This document shows, piece after piece, positions 1-15,000 of a stretch of DNA of 64,000 bases; position 1 is the stretch's first letter; each line of letters begins with the position of its first letter. Source of the stretch: Thalassospira tepidiphila MCCC 1A03514 (lineage in GTDB: Bacteria; Pseudomonadota; Alphaproteobacteria; Rhodospirillales; Thalassospiraceae). The translations under genes were made by a program, and so were the position numbers. The DNA is taken from NCBI RefSeq assembly GCF_001662875.1, contig NZ_JPVZ01000001.1, positions 806,001 to 870,000 on the forward strand, read 5' to 3'. The notes under the pieces were generated by a model. That model was not told where the DNA came from and ran no database searches. It worked only from the letters and a program-made list of their open reading frames with translations.

Positions 1-3000
1 ACCTTCCATGCCGTCGATGTAATCATCCCCGCCGCCGCCATCCATGACGTCGTTACCGGCATGACCGATCAGGGTATCGTCACCGGCATTGCCTTCGATG
101 ACGTCATCGCCTTCATTGCCTTCGAGACTGTCGTTACCCGAACCACCGGAAATCACATCATTGCCGCTGCCGCCGGTGATGGTGTCATTACCATCGCCAC
201 CCGAAAGAGTATCGTTGCCTTCCATGCCATTGAGCGTGTCATTGCCCGCACCGCCATCGACGGTGTCATCTCCGGCAAGGGCGTCGATATAATCATCCTC
301 GCTGGTGCCCAGCAGGACATCGTCAAACTGAGTCGGGCCACCATCATTTTCGATACCGACAAACATGTCGGATGAAACATCATTCAGGCGGACACCGCGC
401 AGCGTGACAGAGCCCTGATCGCCAAGATCAATGACCGTGTTGCCATTCACTTCGGACAGAAGCGGGGCCAGTTCCGACCAGGTACTGATATCGAGCGCAT
501 CGAGCGAGATCTGATCGACGCTGGTATTGAAGTCAATGACGACCTTGTTACCGATCAGGCTGGTGACCTGAACAACGTCGGCCCCCGAACCGGTATGGAT
601 GACGTCATCGCCGGCACCGCCATCGATGGTATCGTTGCCCTGATCGCCATAAAGCGTGTCGTTGCCCGCACCACCGTCAAGGTAGTCGTCGCCACGTTCG
701 CCATGCAGCGTATCATTACCTTCGCCGCCGATCAGGGTATCGGCACCATCGCCAGTCCAGATGACATCGTTGCCGGCGCCGCCATCGACGGTGTCTTCGC
801 TGATGTCGGCTTCGACATTGTCAAACGTGTCATTACCCGCACCCAGATCAACTTCGTTGTTCTGGCTGTTGCCATAGACATAGTCGTCATGGGCGGATGC
901 GATGACCTTTTCGAAGTTGGCAAGGATATCACCAACCGCATCGCCGCCAAAGGCACGTCCGCCCTCACCCGGGTTATGGGTATGGGCGTCGGTGTCACCA
1001 AGGAAGATTTCAACGCCTTCGTCGGATCCTTCGTAACTGATGGTGTCGCGGCCTTCACCACCATCAAGATAGTCGCCACCTGCGCCACCTTCGATGGTGT
1101 CATCACCCGCACCACCGATCAGCGTGTTGGCGCCACTTGATCCGGTCAGAACATCGTCGCCATCTGATCCGATGACATTTTCGATGTTGCTGATCGCATC
1201 CGTTCCGGTCTCGGCCGAGGTCGCGCTACCAGCCGACAGATCCACTGTCGAACCGTTGGCAGCAGACATATCAAGCGTATCTTCGCCGGCGCCACCATCA
1301 AGGGTGTCGTCGCCAGAAGACGCCATCAGGGTATCGTTACCCGCACCGGCATCGACCACGTCGTTGCCCGCACCATCATCAATGACATCCGCACCATCGC
1401 CAGCGGCAATCGTGTTGTTGGCCGCGTCACCGGTAATGGTGTCTGCCGCGGCACTGCCGATCACATTTTCAAAGCCGGAAATGGTGTCATTGCCGGTTTC
1501 AGAACTGCTTGCCGTACCGGCCACAAGGTCAACCGTGGCGCCGCTGGTGGCATCACTGAGATCAAGGGTGTCGTTACCTTCGCCACCGGCAAGAGTGTCA
1601 TCACCTGCACCTGCCATGACGGTATCGTTGCCCGCACCACCATCAACGATATCCGCACCGGCACCGGCAGTGATCACGTCGCTGCCGTCACCGCCATTGA
1701 TGGTGTCATTGCCTTCGCCGCCATCAAGGATGTCGTCACCGGCACCACCTTCAAGCAGGTCATCGCCCGCACGACCCGACAGGATGTCGTTACCAAGGCC
1801 GCCGGTCAGGGTGTTGTTATCGTCCGAGCCGGAAAGCCTGTCGTTGCCATTCGAGCCAATCAGGTTTTCGATGCCCGAAAGCTTGTCGGTTTCGGTTGTG
1901 CCGACCTTGGCCGTGCCGGTCGCAAGATCGGCATTTACCGGGTTGCTTGCGTTGCTGTAATCAGCGGTATCAACGCCTTCGCCACCAATCAGGGTGTCGT
2001 TTCCAGCACCGCCCGACAGCGTATCGTCACCGGCACCACCATCAAGAATGTTGGATTTCGCATCACCAGCGATTGTGTCGTCGTGATCAGAACCGATGAC
2101 GTTTTCGACATGATAGATCGCGTCATTCCCGGCACCACCGGTCGCGGTGTAGTTCGCCAGATCAACATCAACAGCAGACGTCGCATCGTCGTACATGACG
2201 ACGTCTTCATCTGCACCACCGACAATGATGTCATTGCCCGCACCACCGCGCAGGGTATCGTCGCCGATACCACCCTGCAGCGTATCATCGCCAACGCCAC
2301 CATTGATGATGTCGTCGCCATAGCTGCCATCAAGGTAATCGTTACCCGCACCACCATGCAGGTTGTCATGACCAAGTTCACCATTGATGGTGTCGTCACC
2401 GGCGTTACCCCAAAGGGTATCGTTACCCGCACCACCATTGATGGTGACATCGCCATAGGAAAGGGTGTCACTGGTCAGGTCGACAACGTCATCGCCAGAA
2501 CCGGCATTAATGACCTCGACCCCGTCAAGGCGTGCGCCGTCGGTCGTGGTTTCATCGACGGTGGTGTCGAAGCTGATCGAGCGGACAAAGAAGTCACTGC
2601 TGTCAGAACCGGTCGAGCCATTGGCATACGGCTCGCTTTCAAATGCGATATAGCGGAATTCGACCGCATTGCCAGTACCATCGGTGGCGTTGATGGTTGC
2701 CGTGCCGACACCGTTGCTGGTGTAGTTGACGGTGCTGTCATCAAGCGTGCCGGATGCGACAAGGTTGCCATCGGCATCAAAGGCCTTCCATGACCCGATC
2801 TCACCGCCGCCTTCACCGGCCATCAGGTTGGAAACCTGAACCGTGGCTGTTGAGGCATCCGAACCAAGATCGACAACGATGGCTTCGCTTTCGCCGGACT
2901 GGGCATCGTGGTTGATCTGACCACCAGCGATGCCGCCGCCGTCATTACCGATGCCATTGCCATCAAAGTTGACCGCGTCATCCGCCGCCGCGAGGTTCAG

Positions 3001-6000
3001 CTTGCCATCGACATCGACATAGGACGTTCCAAAGTCAAAGGCATAGAGGTTGGCATCGGACCAAGCCGCCTGAACATCAGCGGAGCTTGCCGATTCTGTC
3101 AGGCCAAGGGTGCGGGTTTCGGTCGTCGGCGTGGTGGTTTGACCATCACGAAGTTTCGAACCATCGAGAACCAGTGCGTCCTCACCATCGGACATATCAA
3201 GGGTGTCATTACCCTCGCCACCGATAAAGGTATCGTCAGAGATGTTCTTACCGCTGATATCAGCAACATCCCCGGTGCCATCAACACCCGGGCTGCCAGT
3301 GTTTTCGGTTGTATCACCGCTGGTGGCTGTGCCGTCTGCTTCGAAGTTCAGGACGTCGTCGCCTGCACCGCCATCAAGGGTATCGTCACCGGCACCGCCG
3401 CTGAGTTCGTCATTGTCGGCCCCACCCGAAAGGGCGTCGTCGCCTTCACCACCGGTCAGCGTATCGTTGCCTGCACCACCATCAAGGCTGTCACTGCCCG
3501 AACCGCCGTCAAGGGTGTCGGCACCGTCATTGCCAAGCAGGGTGTCATCGCCCGCACCACCGGCAACCGTGTCATCACCGGCAAGGGCATCGATGGTGTC
3601 ATCATCATCGGTCCCTTGCAGGGTATCGTCGTACGGGGTCGCGCCATCAGTGATGTTGTTGAAATCATCAGCACTCAGGTCGCTGAGAGCAACATTGACG
3701 AAGGTCACCGTACCGCCAGCAGGCAGGGTCAGGACCGCGTTACCGTCGCCGTTCTCACTTAGCAGCGGAACCAGATCACCCCAGCTTTCGAGGCCAAGAT
3801 CATCAATCGAGATTTTGTCTTCGCCAGGAGTGAAGTCGCTTACGACATCATCATCGGTGCCATCGGCAAAGATGAAGGTATCGGAGCCAGCACCACCGGC
3901 AACCGTGTCATCGCCAGCACCGCCGTCGATGGTGTCGTTGCCTGCGCCGGCCTTGATGACGTTATCGCCGTTCGATCCGGTAATCTGGTCATCACCGGCA
4001 CCGGTCGTGACATTTTCGATGTTAGAGAACTGATCATTGCCGGTTTCAGTCGAGCTTGCCGTGCCCGCACCAAGATCGACAACCGCACCACCGGTTGCGT
4101 TCGACATATCAAGGGTATCAGTGCCGTCGCCACCATCAAGGCTGTCATTGCCTGCACCGGCAATGACCGTATCGTCACCGGCACCACCCAGGACAAGGTC
4201 GCTGCCCGCGCCGTCGGAAATGACGTCATTGCTTGCACCGCCATCGATCAGATCGATGCCATCGCCGCCATCAATGGTATCGGCACCGGCACCAGACGAA
4301 ATGGTGTCATCGGCGCTGCTGCCGGTAATGACATCGTCACCTGTACCGGTGGTGACATTTTCAAAGCCGGAAATGACGTCATCGCCGGTTTCGCTGCTTT
4401 GAGCAGTGCCATCCTGCAGATTGACCGCGATGTCAGCCTCGACATCGGACATATCAAGCGTGTCAAAGCCGTCACCCCCCGAAAGGGTATCGTTGCCAGC
4501 ACTGCCGACCACTGTGTCATTGCCTGCACCGCCATCAACGATGTCATTTCCTGCACCGGCATTGATGTGATCATTGCCATCACCACCGCTGATGCTGTCA
4601 TTGCCTTCGTTGGTCCAGACGGTGTCGTCACCCGTTCCGGCATCAACCGATACATCGCCATAGGAATCCGTCTGGCTGGTCAGGTCGACAACGTCGTCGC
4701 CAGCTCCCGTGTCGATGACTTCGACGCCGGAAATCGACGGTGCGTTCGATCCATCGGCATGATCGTTATCGAGAATGATCGCGTCGCCACCCGATGTCCC
4801 GAGAAGGGTATCGATGCCTTCGCCGCCATCAAACTGATCATCGCTTAGACCAAGGCCCTCAAGGTCGGCAACATCACCTGTACCATCAACGCCCGGGCTG
4901 CCGGCATGGTCGGTTTCATCACCGGCCTGGCCAATACGGTCCGCTTCGAACTGAAGAACATCGTTACCGTCGCCGCCATCAAGGGTGTCAGATCCTTCGC
5001 CACCGCCGAGCGTATCATTGCCGCCACCGCCAATCACGGTGTCATCACCCGAACCACCACCGACAGTGTCATCACCATCGCCGCCGTCGACGGTGTCGTT
5101 TCCGTCGCCACCGTCGACCGTGTCATTCCCGGCACCGCCGCCGACAGAGTCATTACCACTGCCACCGCCAAGGGTGTCTTCACCCGGCGTGCCGACATTG
5201 TCGATACCGGTAAAGTGATCCGGGGTCAGGTCACCAACGGCCACACCCGACAGGGTCACCGTGCCGCCAGATGGCAGGGTAATAACCGCACCGTCAGGGC
5301 CGTCAGACAGCAACGGTTGCAGATCGGTCCAGGCCGAAATGCCCAGATCCGGCAGCGAAATCGTATCCGACGTCAGATCGAAATCAGTGACAAGGTCGGT
5401 ATCCGTACCGTCTTCGAAGACAAACGTATCGGCACCTTCACCACCTGAGAGCGTATCGTCACCTTCACCACCATCAAGTGTGTCGTTGCCAGCCCCACCA
5501 TCAATGATGTTGGCATCATCCGAACCGTTGATCACATCGGCATCGTTAGAGCCGGTGACATTTTCGAAGTTCGCAATACTGTCCGATCCGGTATTGGCAC
5601 CACTTGCCGTACCAGCCGCCAGATCGACATTCACTCCACCCGTGGTGCCAGAAAGATCAAGGGTATCAATACCGTCGCCGCCATCGATGTCGTCATTGCC
5701 GCCATCAAGGGTAACGGTGTCATTGCCCGCACCGGCATCAATCGTGTTATCGCCGGACGATCCGGTAATGGTGTCATCACCATCGGTGGCGATGACATTT
5801 TCAAAGCCCGAAATGCTGTCACTGCCGGTTTCACCGCTGCTTGCGGTGCCTGCGCCAAGATCAATGGTCGCGCCATCAGCAGCGGACAGATCAAGCGTGT
5901 CATCGCCGTCGCCGCCCAGCAGGACGTCATCGCCAGCACCGGCTTTAATGGTGTCATTGCCGGTACCACCGTCGATGGTGTCAGAACCTTCGCCGCCATC

Positions 6001-9000
6001 AAGAACGTCGTCACCCGCACCACCATCAAGGGTATCGTTGCCGGCACCGCCATTGATGTTGTCGGCACCTTCGCCGCCCAGAAGGACGTCATCACCATCG
6101 TTTGACCAGATGGTGTCATCGCCCGCGCCGCCCTCAACCGTGACATCGCCATAGGAATGGGTGTTGCTGGTCAGGTCGACGACGTCATTGCCGTCACCAG
6201 CATCGATGTTTTCGATATCAACGATGGACGGGTTGGCCGCACCGTTTTCATGATCGCGATCAAGAATGATCGCATCGTCACCGGAACCGGCAACCAGCGT
6301 GTCATTGCCTTCGCCGCCAACGAAACTGTCATCAGACAGGTTCTTGCCCGAGATATCGGCAACTTCGCCAGTCCCATCGGTGGTTGGGCTGCCGACATGG
6401 TCGGTGGTGTCGCCATCTGCGGCAATATTTTCACCTTCAAACGACAGAACGTCATCACCGGCACCGCCATCAATCAGGTCGGCACCTTCGCCACCGGCAA
6501 GCGTATCATTGCCCGCACCGCCCGAAAGCGTATCGTTTCCGGCACCACCAGAAAGGATGTTGTCACCGGTCGACCCGGTCAGGGTGTCATCACCCGCACC
6601 ACCTGTCGCACCTTCGATACCGTCAAGGGTATCGGTGCCATCGGTCGCTGTACCGGTGCCGTTTTCAAGATCGACAACCACACCATCGGTCTGGTCGGAA
6701 TAATCGACGATATCGTCGCCTTCGCCGCCGATCAGGGTATCGTTACCCGCGCCGCCCGAAAGCGTGTCATTGCCTGCGCCACCATCAATGACGTTGTCGA
6801 ATTCGTTGCCCGCCAGGGTGTCATCATGGTCGGACCCGATCAGGGTCTCGAAACCATCAAGCGTGTCATTGCCCGCACCACCGGTTGCAGTACCGGCATC
6901 AAGGTCGACATTCACGCCACTTTCAGAGTCTTCGTAGGACAGGACATCTTCGCCTTCGCCGCCGATCAGCGTGTCATCACCGTCATTGCCAAAGACCGTG
7001 TCATTGCCTGCACCACCATCAAGGATGTTGGCATTTTCATCACCGATCAGAACATCGTCACCATTACCGCCGGTAACGTTTTCGATGCTTTCAAGGGTAT
7101 CGTTGCCAGCCTCACCCGTCGCGGTGCCTGCACCAAGGTCAACGGTGACGCCATCAGAGGTGTCGGAATAATCGGCGGTATCACTGCCATCGCCGCCGCG
7201 CAGGGTATCGTCACCTGCGCCACCGATCAGCGTGTCATTACCCTCGTCGCCATAGATATCATCATCACCGGCCTGACCGTCGACGATGTCGTCGCTTTCA
7301 AGGGCATGGATTTCGTCACTGATCTGGCTACCGGTGATGTCATCTTCGAACTCGGTGCCAAAGATGGCGTCATAGCCAAAGAAGTTTTTCTGACCAAGAT
7401 CATCGACCGAGACACCTTCAAGGGTGATGCTGTCGCCATCGCCAAGGGTGATGACGGCATTGCCGTTTTCATCATCGGCCATCTGGTCACGAAGGGTGGC
7501 ATAATCCTCGATGCCGTAGGCCGACAGATCGATGATGTCTTTTTCAACGTCAAAGTCGGTAACGGTGTCATGACCGCTACCAGGCTCAAGCACGATCAGA
7601 TCTTCGCCTTCGCCGGTGATCAGGACATCATCGCCCGAACCGCCAACGAGGGTATCGTTGCCCGAACCACCATCAAGGGTGTTGATCCCGTCGCTGCCAA
7701 CAAGGGTATCGGTGTAGTCGGTGCCGATGACGCGTTCGAAGTTACGAACAATGTCGTCCCCGCCGCCACCGGTCGCATATTCCTTGACCAGATCGACCGT
7801 GACACCAGCATCGACATTGGAATAGTCGACTGTATCGATATCATTCTCGCCGTTACCACCATCAAGGATGTCATCCCCGGCATCGCCAAAGACCCAGTCG
7901 CTGCCAGCGCCGCCTTCGACAATATCGTCGCCTTCGCCACCGCTGATGGTGTCGTTGCCAGCTTCACCCAGAAGGATGTCGCCACCGGCACCACCATCGA
8001 TGATGTCGTCGCCTGCACCACCGCTGATTTCGTCAATGCCTTCGCCGCCATCAATAACGTCATTGCCAGCACCACCATTGATCGCGTCGCCACCGGCACC
8101 GCCGGAAATGGTGTTGTTGCTCTCGTCACCGGCAATCTTGTCGTTGAAGTCGGAACCAACGACGTTTTCGATGTCGACCAGCGTATCATTGCCCTGACCG
8201 GTTGCGATGCCCGCCCCCAGATCGACATCAACGCCCTGATCCGCACTGCTGTAATCGGCGGTATCGGAACCTTCGCCGCCATCAAGCACATCATCGCCCG
8301 CGCCACCGACAAAGGTGTCATCACCTGCAAGACCGGTTAGGGTGTTGTTTTCATCATTGCCCGACAGGGTATCGTCAAACAGGGTACCGGTGACGTTTTC
8401 AATACTTTCAAGGACGTCATCGCCGTCACCACCGGTGACTGTTCCCGCCTCAAGGTCGGCATTGATACCTGCGCCTTCGGTCGAGTAATCGGCGGTATCG
8501 TTACCGTCGCCACCACGCAGCAAATCCGATCCAGCATTACCAACCAGCGTATCATTGCCGATACCACCATCGACGGTATCGTTGCCTTCGCCTCCGATCA
8601 GGCGGTCATTGCCGGCACCACCATCAATCGTGTCGTCGCCTTCAAGGGCGTTGATGATGTCATCGCCACTACCGCCGATCATTTCATCGGCATTCTCAGA
8701 CCCGAGCTGGACTTCAACACCGATGAAGTTGTCTGCGCTAAGCTCTGACGGAGTGACGCCTTGCAGCGTGATGGTGTCACCACTGTCAAACGTGATGGTC
8801 AGATCACCATTGGCGTCCGTGCCAAACATTTTCTCAAGCGCACCATAACCAGCAATGTTGAAACTGGTCAGGTCAATGGTATCGGCGAGCGGATTGAAAT
8901 CAGTAACCGTATCCTGCCCGTCGCCCGGATTGAATATCACCTGGTCCGAACCGCTTCCAAGCGTCAGCGTGTCATCACCCGCACCGGCATCAAAGGTGTC

Positions 9001-12000
9001 ATCCCCTGCACCCCCGATAAAGGTATCGCTCTGTTCACCACCGATAAAGGTGTCGCTGAACTCGGAACCACGGATCGCCTCAATACCCTCAAGGGTATCG
9101 GTTCCGGTTGCAGTGCCGGATACGGTATTGTTGCTGGTATCAACTGTGACGGCAGACTGAGAGTCGACATAGCTTGCAGTATCCAAGCCTTCGCCACCAA
9201 TTAGGCGGTCATCACCGGCACCCGACTGCAAGGTGTCGTTGCCTGCGCCACCATCGAGCGTGTCACTGCCGGCACCGCCTGAAATGATATCATTTCCAGC
9301 GCCACCTTCGACAAGGTCATCTCCGCTGCCAGAAGAAATGACGTCGTCACCTTCACCGCCAAGAACGGTATCCGCCCCGTCACCGGTATTGATGGTGTCA
9401 TTACCCGCACCGCCATCGACAATATCGGCGCCCTCGCCGGTGGTGATAACGTCACTACCGTCGCCGGCATTGACGGTGTTGTCGCCGTTACCTGCATTGA
9501 TAACGTTGCCATTGTCGTCGCCAGTGATCAGGTCATCGCCGTCGCCGGTCGTGACATTTTCAATATTGGTAAAGGTGTCGGTATCAATGCCATTGGTGGC
9601 TGTGCCGTCGGTGAAATCAACGGTCTGGTCGCCGGAGATATCACTCAGATCGAGGGTATCGTTCCCTGCACCACCGTCGATGGTGTCGCTACCAACACCG
9701 CCGCGCAGCGTATCATTGCCAGCACCGCCCAGAAGGACGTCATCGCCGGCACGACCATCAAGGATGTCATTGCCCGCTTCACCTGACAGTGTGTTGCGTC
9801 CACCATCCCCACGCAGGGTATCCGCGCCAACGGTACCAGTGATGTTTTCAAAGTTCGAAATCGTATCACTGGTGCTGGTTCCGCCCGTCTGAAGATCAAC
9901 TGAAACACCTGACTCACCGGTAAACGAGAGGGTATCTTCGCCCTCGCCTCCGTCAAGCGTATCGTTACCCGCACCGCCGGAAATAGTATCGTTGCCAGCG
10001 CCACCTTCGACAACGTCATTCCCGGCACCACCGGTGATGCTGTCATCGCCGTCGCCGGCAAGAATGGTGTCGTTGTTGCCACCACCGGTGATGACGTCAT
10101 CATGGTCAGATGCAATGATCTGTTCGATGCCGCTAAAGGTGTCGGTACCGGTATCTTCACCGGTTGCCGTGTTGGTGCCCAGATTGATATTCAGGCCGGA
10201 CGCAGCATCCGAGTAATCAAGCGTATCGGCACCCGAACCACCAATATAAGTGTCATCGCCAAGTTCACCGACGAAGCTGTCATCGCCTGCGCCGCCATCA
10301 AGGATGTCGTCTCCAGCACCGCCGATCAGCATGTCGTTACCGGCACCGCCAGTGATCACGTTATCGGCTTCGTCGCCCGTGATGGTGTCATTAAATTCTG
10401 TACCGGTGACGTTTTCGAAACCGGAAATCGTGTCATTGCCATCTGCGCCGGTCGCAGTTCCAGCAGACAGATCAATGTTCTGCGCCCCGGTTGCCTCGGA
10501 ATAATCAAGGGTATCGGTCCCTTCACCACCCGACAGGGTGTCATCACCCGAGCCACCGGAAATCACGTCATTGCCAGCGCGACCTTCAATCGTGTCATTA
10601 CCCGCCCCACCCGACAGGGTATTGGCTGCATCCGAACCACCGATGCTGTCATTGGCATCCGAGCCAATCACGTCTTCGATATTGCTCAGCAGATCGGTAC
10701 CGTCAGATTTGGCGGCCGAACCGGCTTCAAGGTCAACATCAACGCCGGTTTCGCTGTTGCTGTAATCAATCACGTCCTGACCGGCGCCACCATCGATCAC
10801 GTCATCACCGGCACTGCCGTTGATAATGTCGTTCCCGCCGCCAGTCAAAATGGTGTTATCACTATCCGAACCGGTAATAACGTCGTTCCGGTTCGAACCG
10901 ACTACATTTTCAACATTAAGAACCGTATCACCAGTCTCTTCGTCGGTTTTACCCGTCGCAAGGTCGAGGGTTACCCCCTGCTCTGCGCCGGAGTAATCAA
11001 CCGTATCAATCCCGTCACCACCATCAATCAGGTCTTTGCCAAGGCCACCGATCAGGGTGTCGTCACCGGCACCACCAAGAAGGGTGTCGTTACCTTTGCC
11101 ACCTGACAGAATGTCATCACCCCCCTCACCGGACAGGACGTTGTTCCCCTGATCACCCGTGATGGTGTCATCAAAATCAGAGCCGCTGAGATTTTCGATA
11201 CCCGAAAGCGTATCATTGCCAAGCCCGGTTACAGTGCCCGCGCCCAGATCAGCCGTAATACCGCCAGTCGCATTACCGTAATCAACGCCATCAACCCCGG
11301 TACCACCGCGCAGCACATCATCGCCGCCACTTGCGATCAGGGAGTCATTGCCTGCGCCAGCATCAATCGTGTTGGCACCAGCATCGCCAATCAGAATATC
11401 GTCGTGGGCCGAACCGGTGACGTTTTCGATGCTTTCAAGCGTATCTTCACCCGCCGCACCACTTGCCGTTTGTGCAGCAAGGTCAACAGTAACCCCGCCC
11501 TCGGCATTGGTGTAACTTGCGGTATCTTTGCCCGCACCGCCCGACAGGGTGTCATCCCCGCCCAGTCCTTCAAGAAGGTCGTCACCTTCGCCGCCTGCGA
11601 GGATGTTATCGACATCAGAACCAATCAGGACATCATTGCCCGCACCGGCAACGATGTTTTCGACATTCCGAATCTGATCATTGCCACTTTGTGCCGCGGC
11701 CGTCCCGGCGTTGAGATTGACATTGATACCAGCAGTTTCGTCGGAATAATCAACTGTATCGACGCCTGTGCCACCATCCAGGATATCATCACCTTGACCG
11801 CCAATCAGGGTGTCGTCGCCAGCACCGCCAAAGATGCTGTCATCGCCTTGAACACCATCAATGATGTCGTTGCCATCAAGACCCGACATCGTGTCCCGAC
11901 CATCGGTCCCCGACATGGTGTCATCACCAGACGTTCCGACAATGTCACGCACCCCGATGAAGTTGTCTGCGGTGATATCTTCAAGGCTGACACCTTCAAG

Positions 12001-15000
12001 CACCATCGATGTGCCTTCGCCGAAATCGATGACAAGGTCACCGTTTTCGTTTTCGGACATCATCTCGTAAAGCGCGCCGTAGGTATCAACACCCAGAGCA
12101 CGAATATCAATCTGGTCCTCGCCAACGGCAAAGTCGGTGATGGTATCGGTTCCGGCATCCGGACCAACAACGTAAACATCCGACCCCGTCCCACCGGTCA
12201 GGGTGTCATCACCCGCACCACCGGTGATGGTATCAGCACCGGCCCCGGCATTGATAACGTTGTTACCGTCATCGCCGGTGATGATATCGGCCTGGCCAGA
12301 ACCGATGACATTTTCAACGCCACTAATGCTGTCAGTACCGCCGGCATTGCTCGCCGTTCCTGCCGACAGGTCAACGTTAACCGCGCCGCCATTCGCATAG
12401 GTTACAGTGTCGTCGCCGTCGCCACCTTCTATGGTGTCACTGCCTGCGCCACCGATCAGAAGGTCGTCGCCGGCACCACCATCAAGGATGTCGTCACCCG
12501 AACCACCGGAAAGGGTGTTGTTGGCATCGTCACCAATCAGGGTGTCGTCGTGATCTGAACCCAGGACACTCTCAATGCTTTCAAGGGCATCGTTGCCAGC
12601 GGCACCGCTTGCAGTCCCCTCGGAAAGATCAACGGTTACAGAGCCGTCGGCATCGCTGTAGTCAGCTGTATCTGTACCATTACCGCCGACAAGGGTGTCA
12701 TTGCCAAGGCCGCCGGCGAGTAAGTCGTTGCCCGAACCACCCAATACGGTGTCATTGCCTTCACCGCCTGAAAGCCTGTCATTGCCTGTCCCACCAAGCA
12801 ATGCGTCATCACCGGCACCGCCGGAAATGGTGTCATTACCAGCACCGCCGGACAATGTGTTGGCACCATCATTTCCGATGATCGTGTCGTTCTGGTTTGA
12901 ACCAAGAACATTTTCGATATCAATCAGTGTGTCTTCGTTCCCGACACCGCCGATGCCAGCTTCGAGATTGACTGAAACGCCATTGTCGGCCGAATAGTCA
13001 ACCGTATCTTCGCCGTCACCACCGTCGATGACATCCCGACCCAAGCCGCCGGAAATGGTGTCATCACCGCTGTTACCGAAAATTGTGTCATCACCTGCAC
13101 CGCCAGCAATCGTATCATTGCCCGCAAGGCCATCAATCACCTCGGCCGCCAAGGATCCCTGCAAAACATCATTACCCTCGGTCGCACCCAGGGTTTCAAT
13201 GTCAATAAAGTTGTCCGCGGTCAGGTTTTCGGGTGAAACACCATTCAGGACGATAGTGCTGTCATTTATAGTGATGACTGCATTGCCCGCATTGTCCGTA
13301 CCGAGCATTTTCTTGAGTGCTTCAAAGTTCGGAACATTGAAGCCAGCAAGATCAATCTTGTCTTCTGCCGGATTGAAATCTGTGATGACGGTCCGGCCAG
13401 TCTCGGTACCAAAGACAAAGGTATCAGCACCTTCACCGCCGGAAACAACATCGTTGCCGCCACCTGCAGTGATGGTGTCATCACCAGCGCCACCTTCGAT
13501 GACGTTACTAAACTGATCGCCAGTCAGCACATCATCGAAATCCGAGCCGACAATATTTTCGACAGAGCTTAGCGTGTCGTTGCCATCCGCACCCGATGCC
13601 GTGCCCACAGCAAGATCGACATTTACGCCACCGGATGCATCGGCATAGGTAACGGTATCGGAGCCAAGACCACCAGAAATCCGGTCATTGCCGGCGCCAC
13701 CCGCCATTGTATCGTTACCGGCACCGCCATTGAGCACATCATCGCCAGCACGACCATCAAGAACATCGTTACCTGCGCCGCCATCAAGCACGTTCGCAAT
13801 GTCATCGCCGGCCAGAGTGTCGTTAAAGGACGAGCCCGTGACATTTTCAAAATTGGCAATTGTATCTGTGCCGTCAGACGCAGTTGCCTGTCCGGTCGCA
13901 AGGTCGACAACAACACCACCGTCAGCACCCTGATAGCTTAGGGTATCGTTACCATCGCCACCATCAAGATCATCATTGCCGGCACCGCCATTGATCGCAT
14001 CGTCACCCGTACCGCCGGTAATAGTGTCAGTGCCGGTTCCACCGGTTATGAAATCATTGCCAGCACCACCATCAATCGTATCGTTTCCGGCACCGCCGGA
14101 AACCATATCGTTGCCGTCTTTGGCACTAATCACATCACTTCGGTTAGTACCAATCAGGACGTCCCTGTCCTCGGTACCTTCCAGCGAACGGATGCCCTTG
14201 AAATTGGCATAGGTCAGGCTATCGGGATTAACACCTTCAAGGGTAATGACGGCATCGCCGACCGTAATTGTCGCATTGCCCGCCGCATCTTCGCCGATAA
14301 AGTCGGCGACATCAGAGAACAGCTCAAGACCGTCAATACCCTGAATATCAATGACGTCGTTCACAGGATCGAAATCGGTTACGAGATCATTACCGCTGCC
14401 AGCCCGAACAACGAAGGTATCGGCACCCGATCCACCGGTCAGCGTATCGTCACCGCCGCGACCATCAATGGTATCGCTGCCCGCACCGGCGAAGAAGATA
14501 TCGTCACCGCCGCTGCCCAGCATGGTGTCGCTGGCCGATGAACCCTCGATCTTCTCGAAACCGGAGATAACGTCGGTAGAGTCGTTTCCGGAAACCGTTC
14601 CTGCCTCGAGGTCAACCGTCACGGCCGACCCAGGACCTGTCACACCAGCGTTATAGCTTAGGGTATCGTTGCCCTCGCCACCAATCAGGGTGTCATCACC
14701 GGCACTTCCAAAGACCGTATCGTCGCCAGCACCGGTATCAATGATGTTGTCGGACGCGTTGCCATAAACCGTATCGTCACCGGAACCGGAAACAACGTTT
14801 TCAAAGCCCGAAAGGGTGTCATTGCCGTCACCGGTTGCCGCGCCGGTCGAGAGGTCAACCGTCACACCGCCATCAACGTCGGTGTAATCAACTGTATCGT
14901 TCCCAGCACCGCCAGAAAGGACGTCGTCACCGCCGCCACCGGAAATGGTGTCATCACCAGCCATGCCCGAAAGCGTATTCACACCGTCGTCACCGGAGAT

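Noticed and set aside
6157..8340. 727-codon plus-strand open frame inside the RTX region
   Set aside because: It is antisense to the RTX gene and stays open only because RTX codons (GGN, GAY, AAY, CTN) read on the other strand rarely give stops. Its product is Ile/Val/Thr/Ala-rich with no domain.
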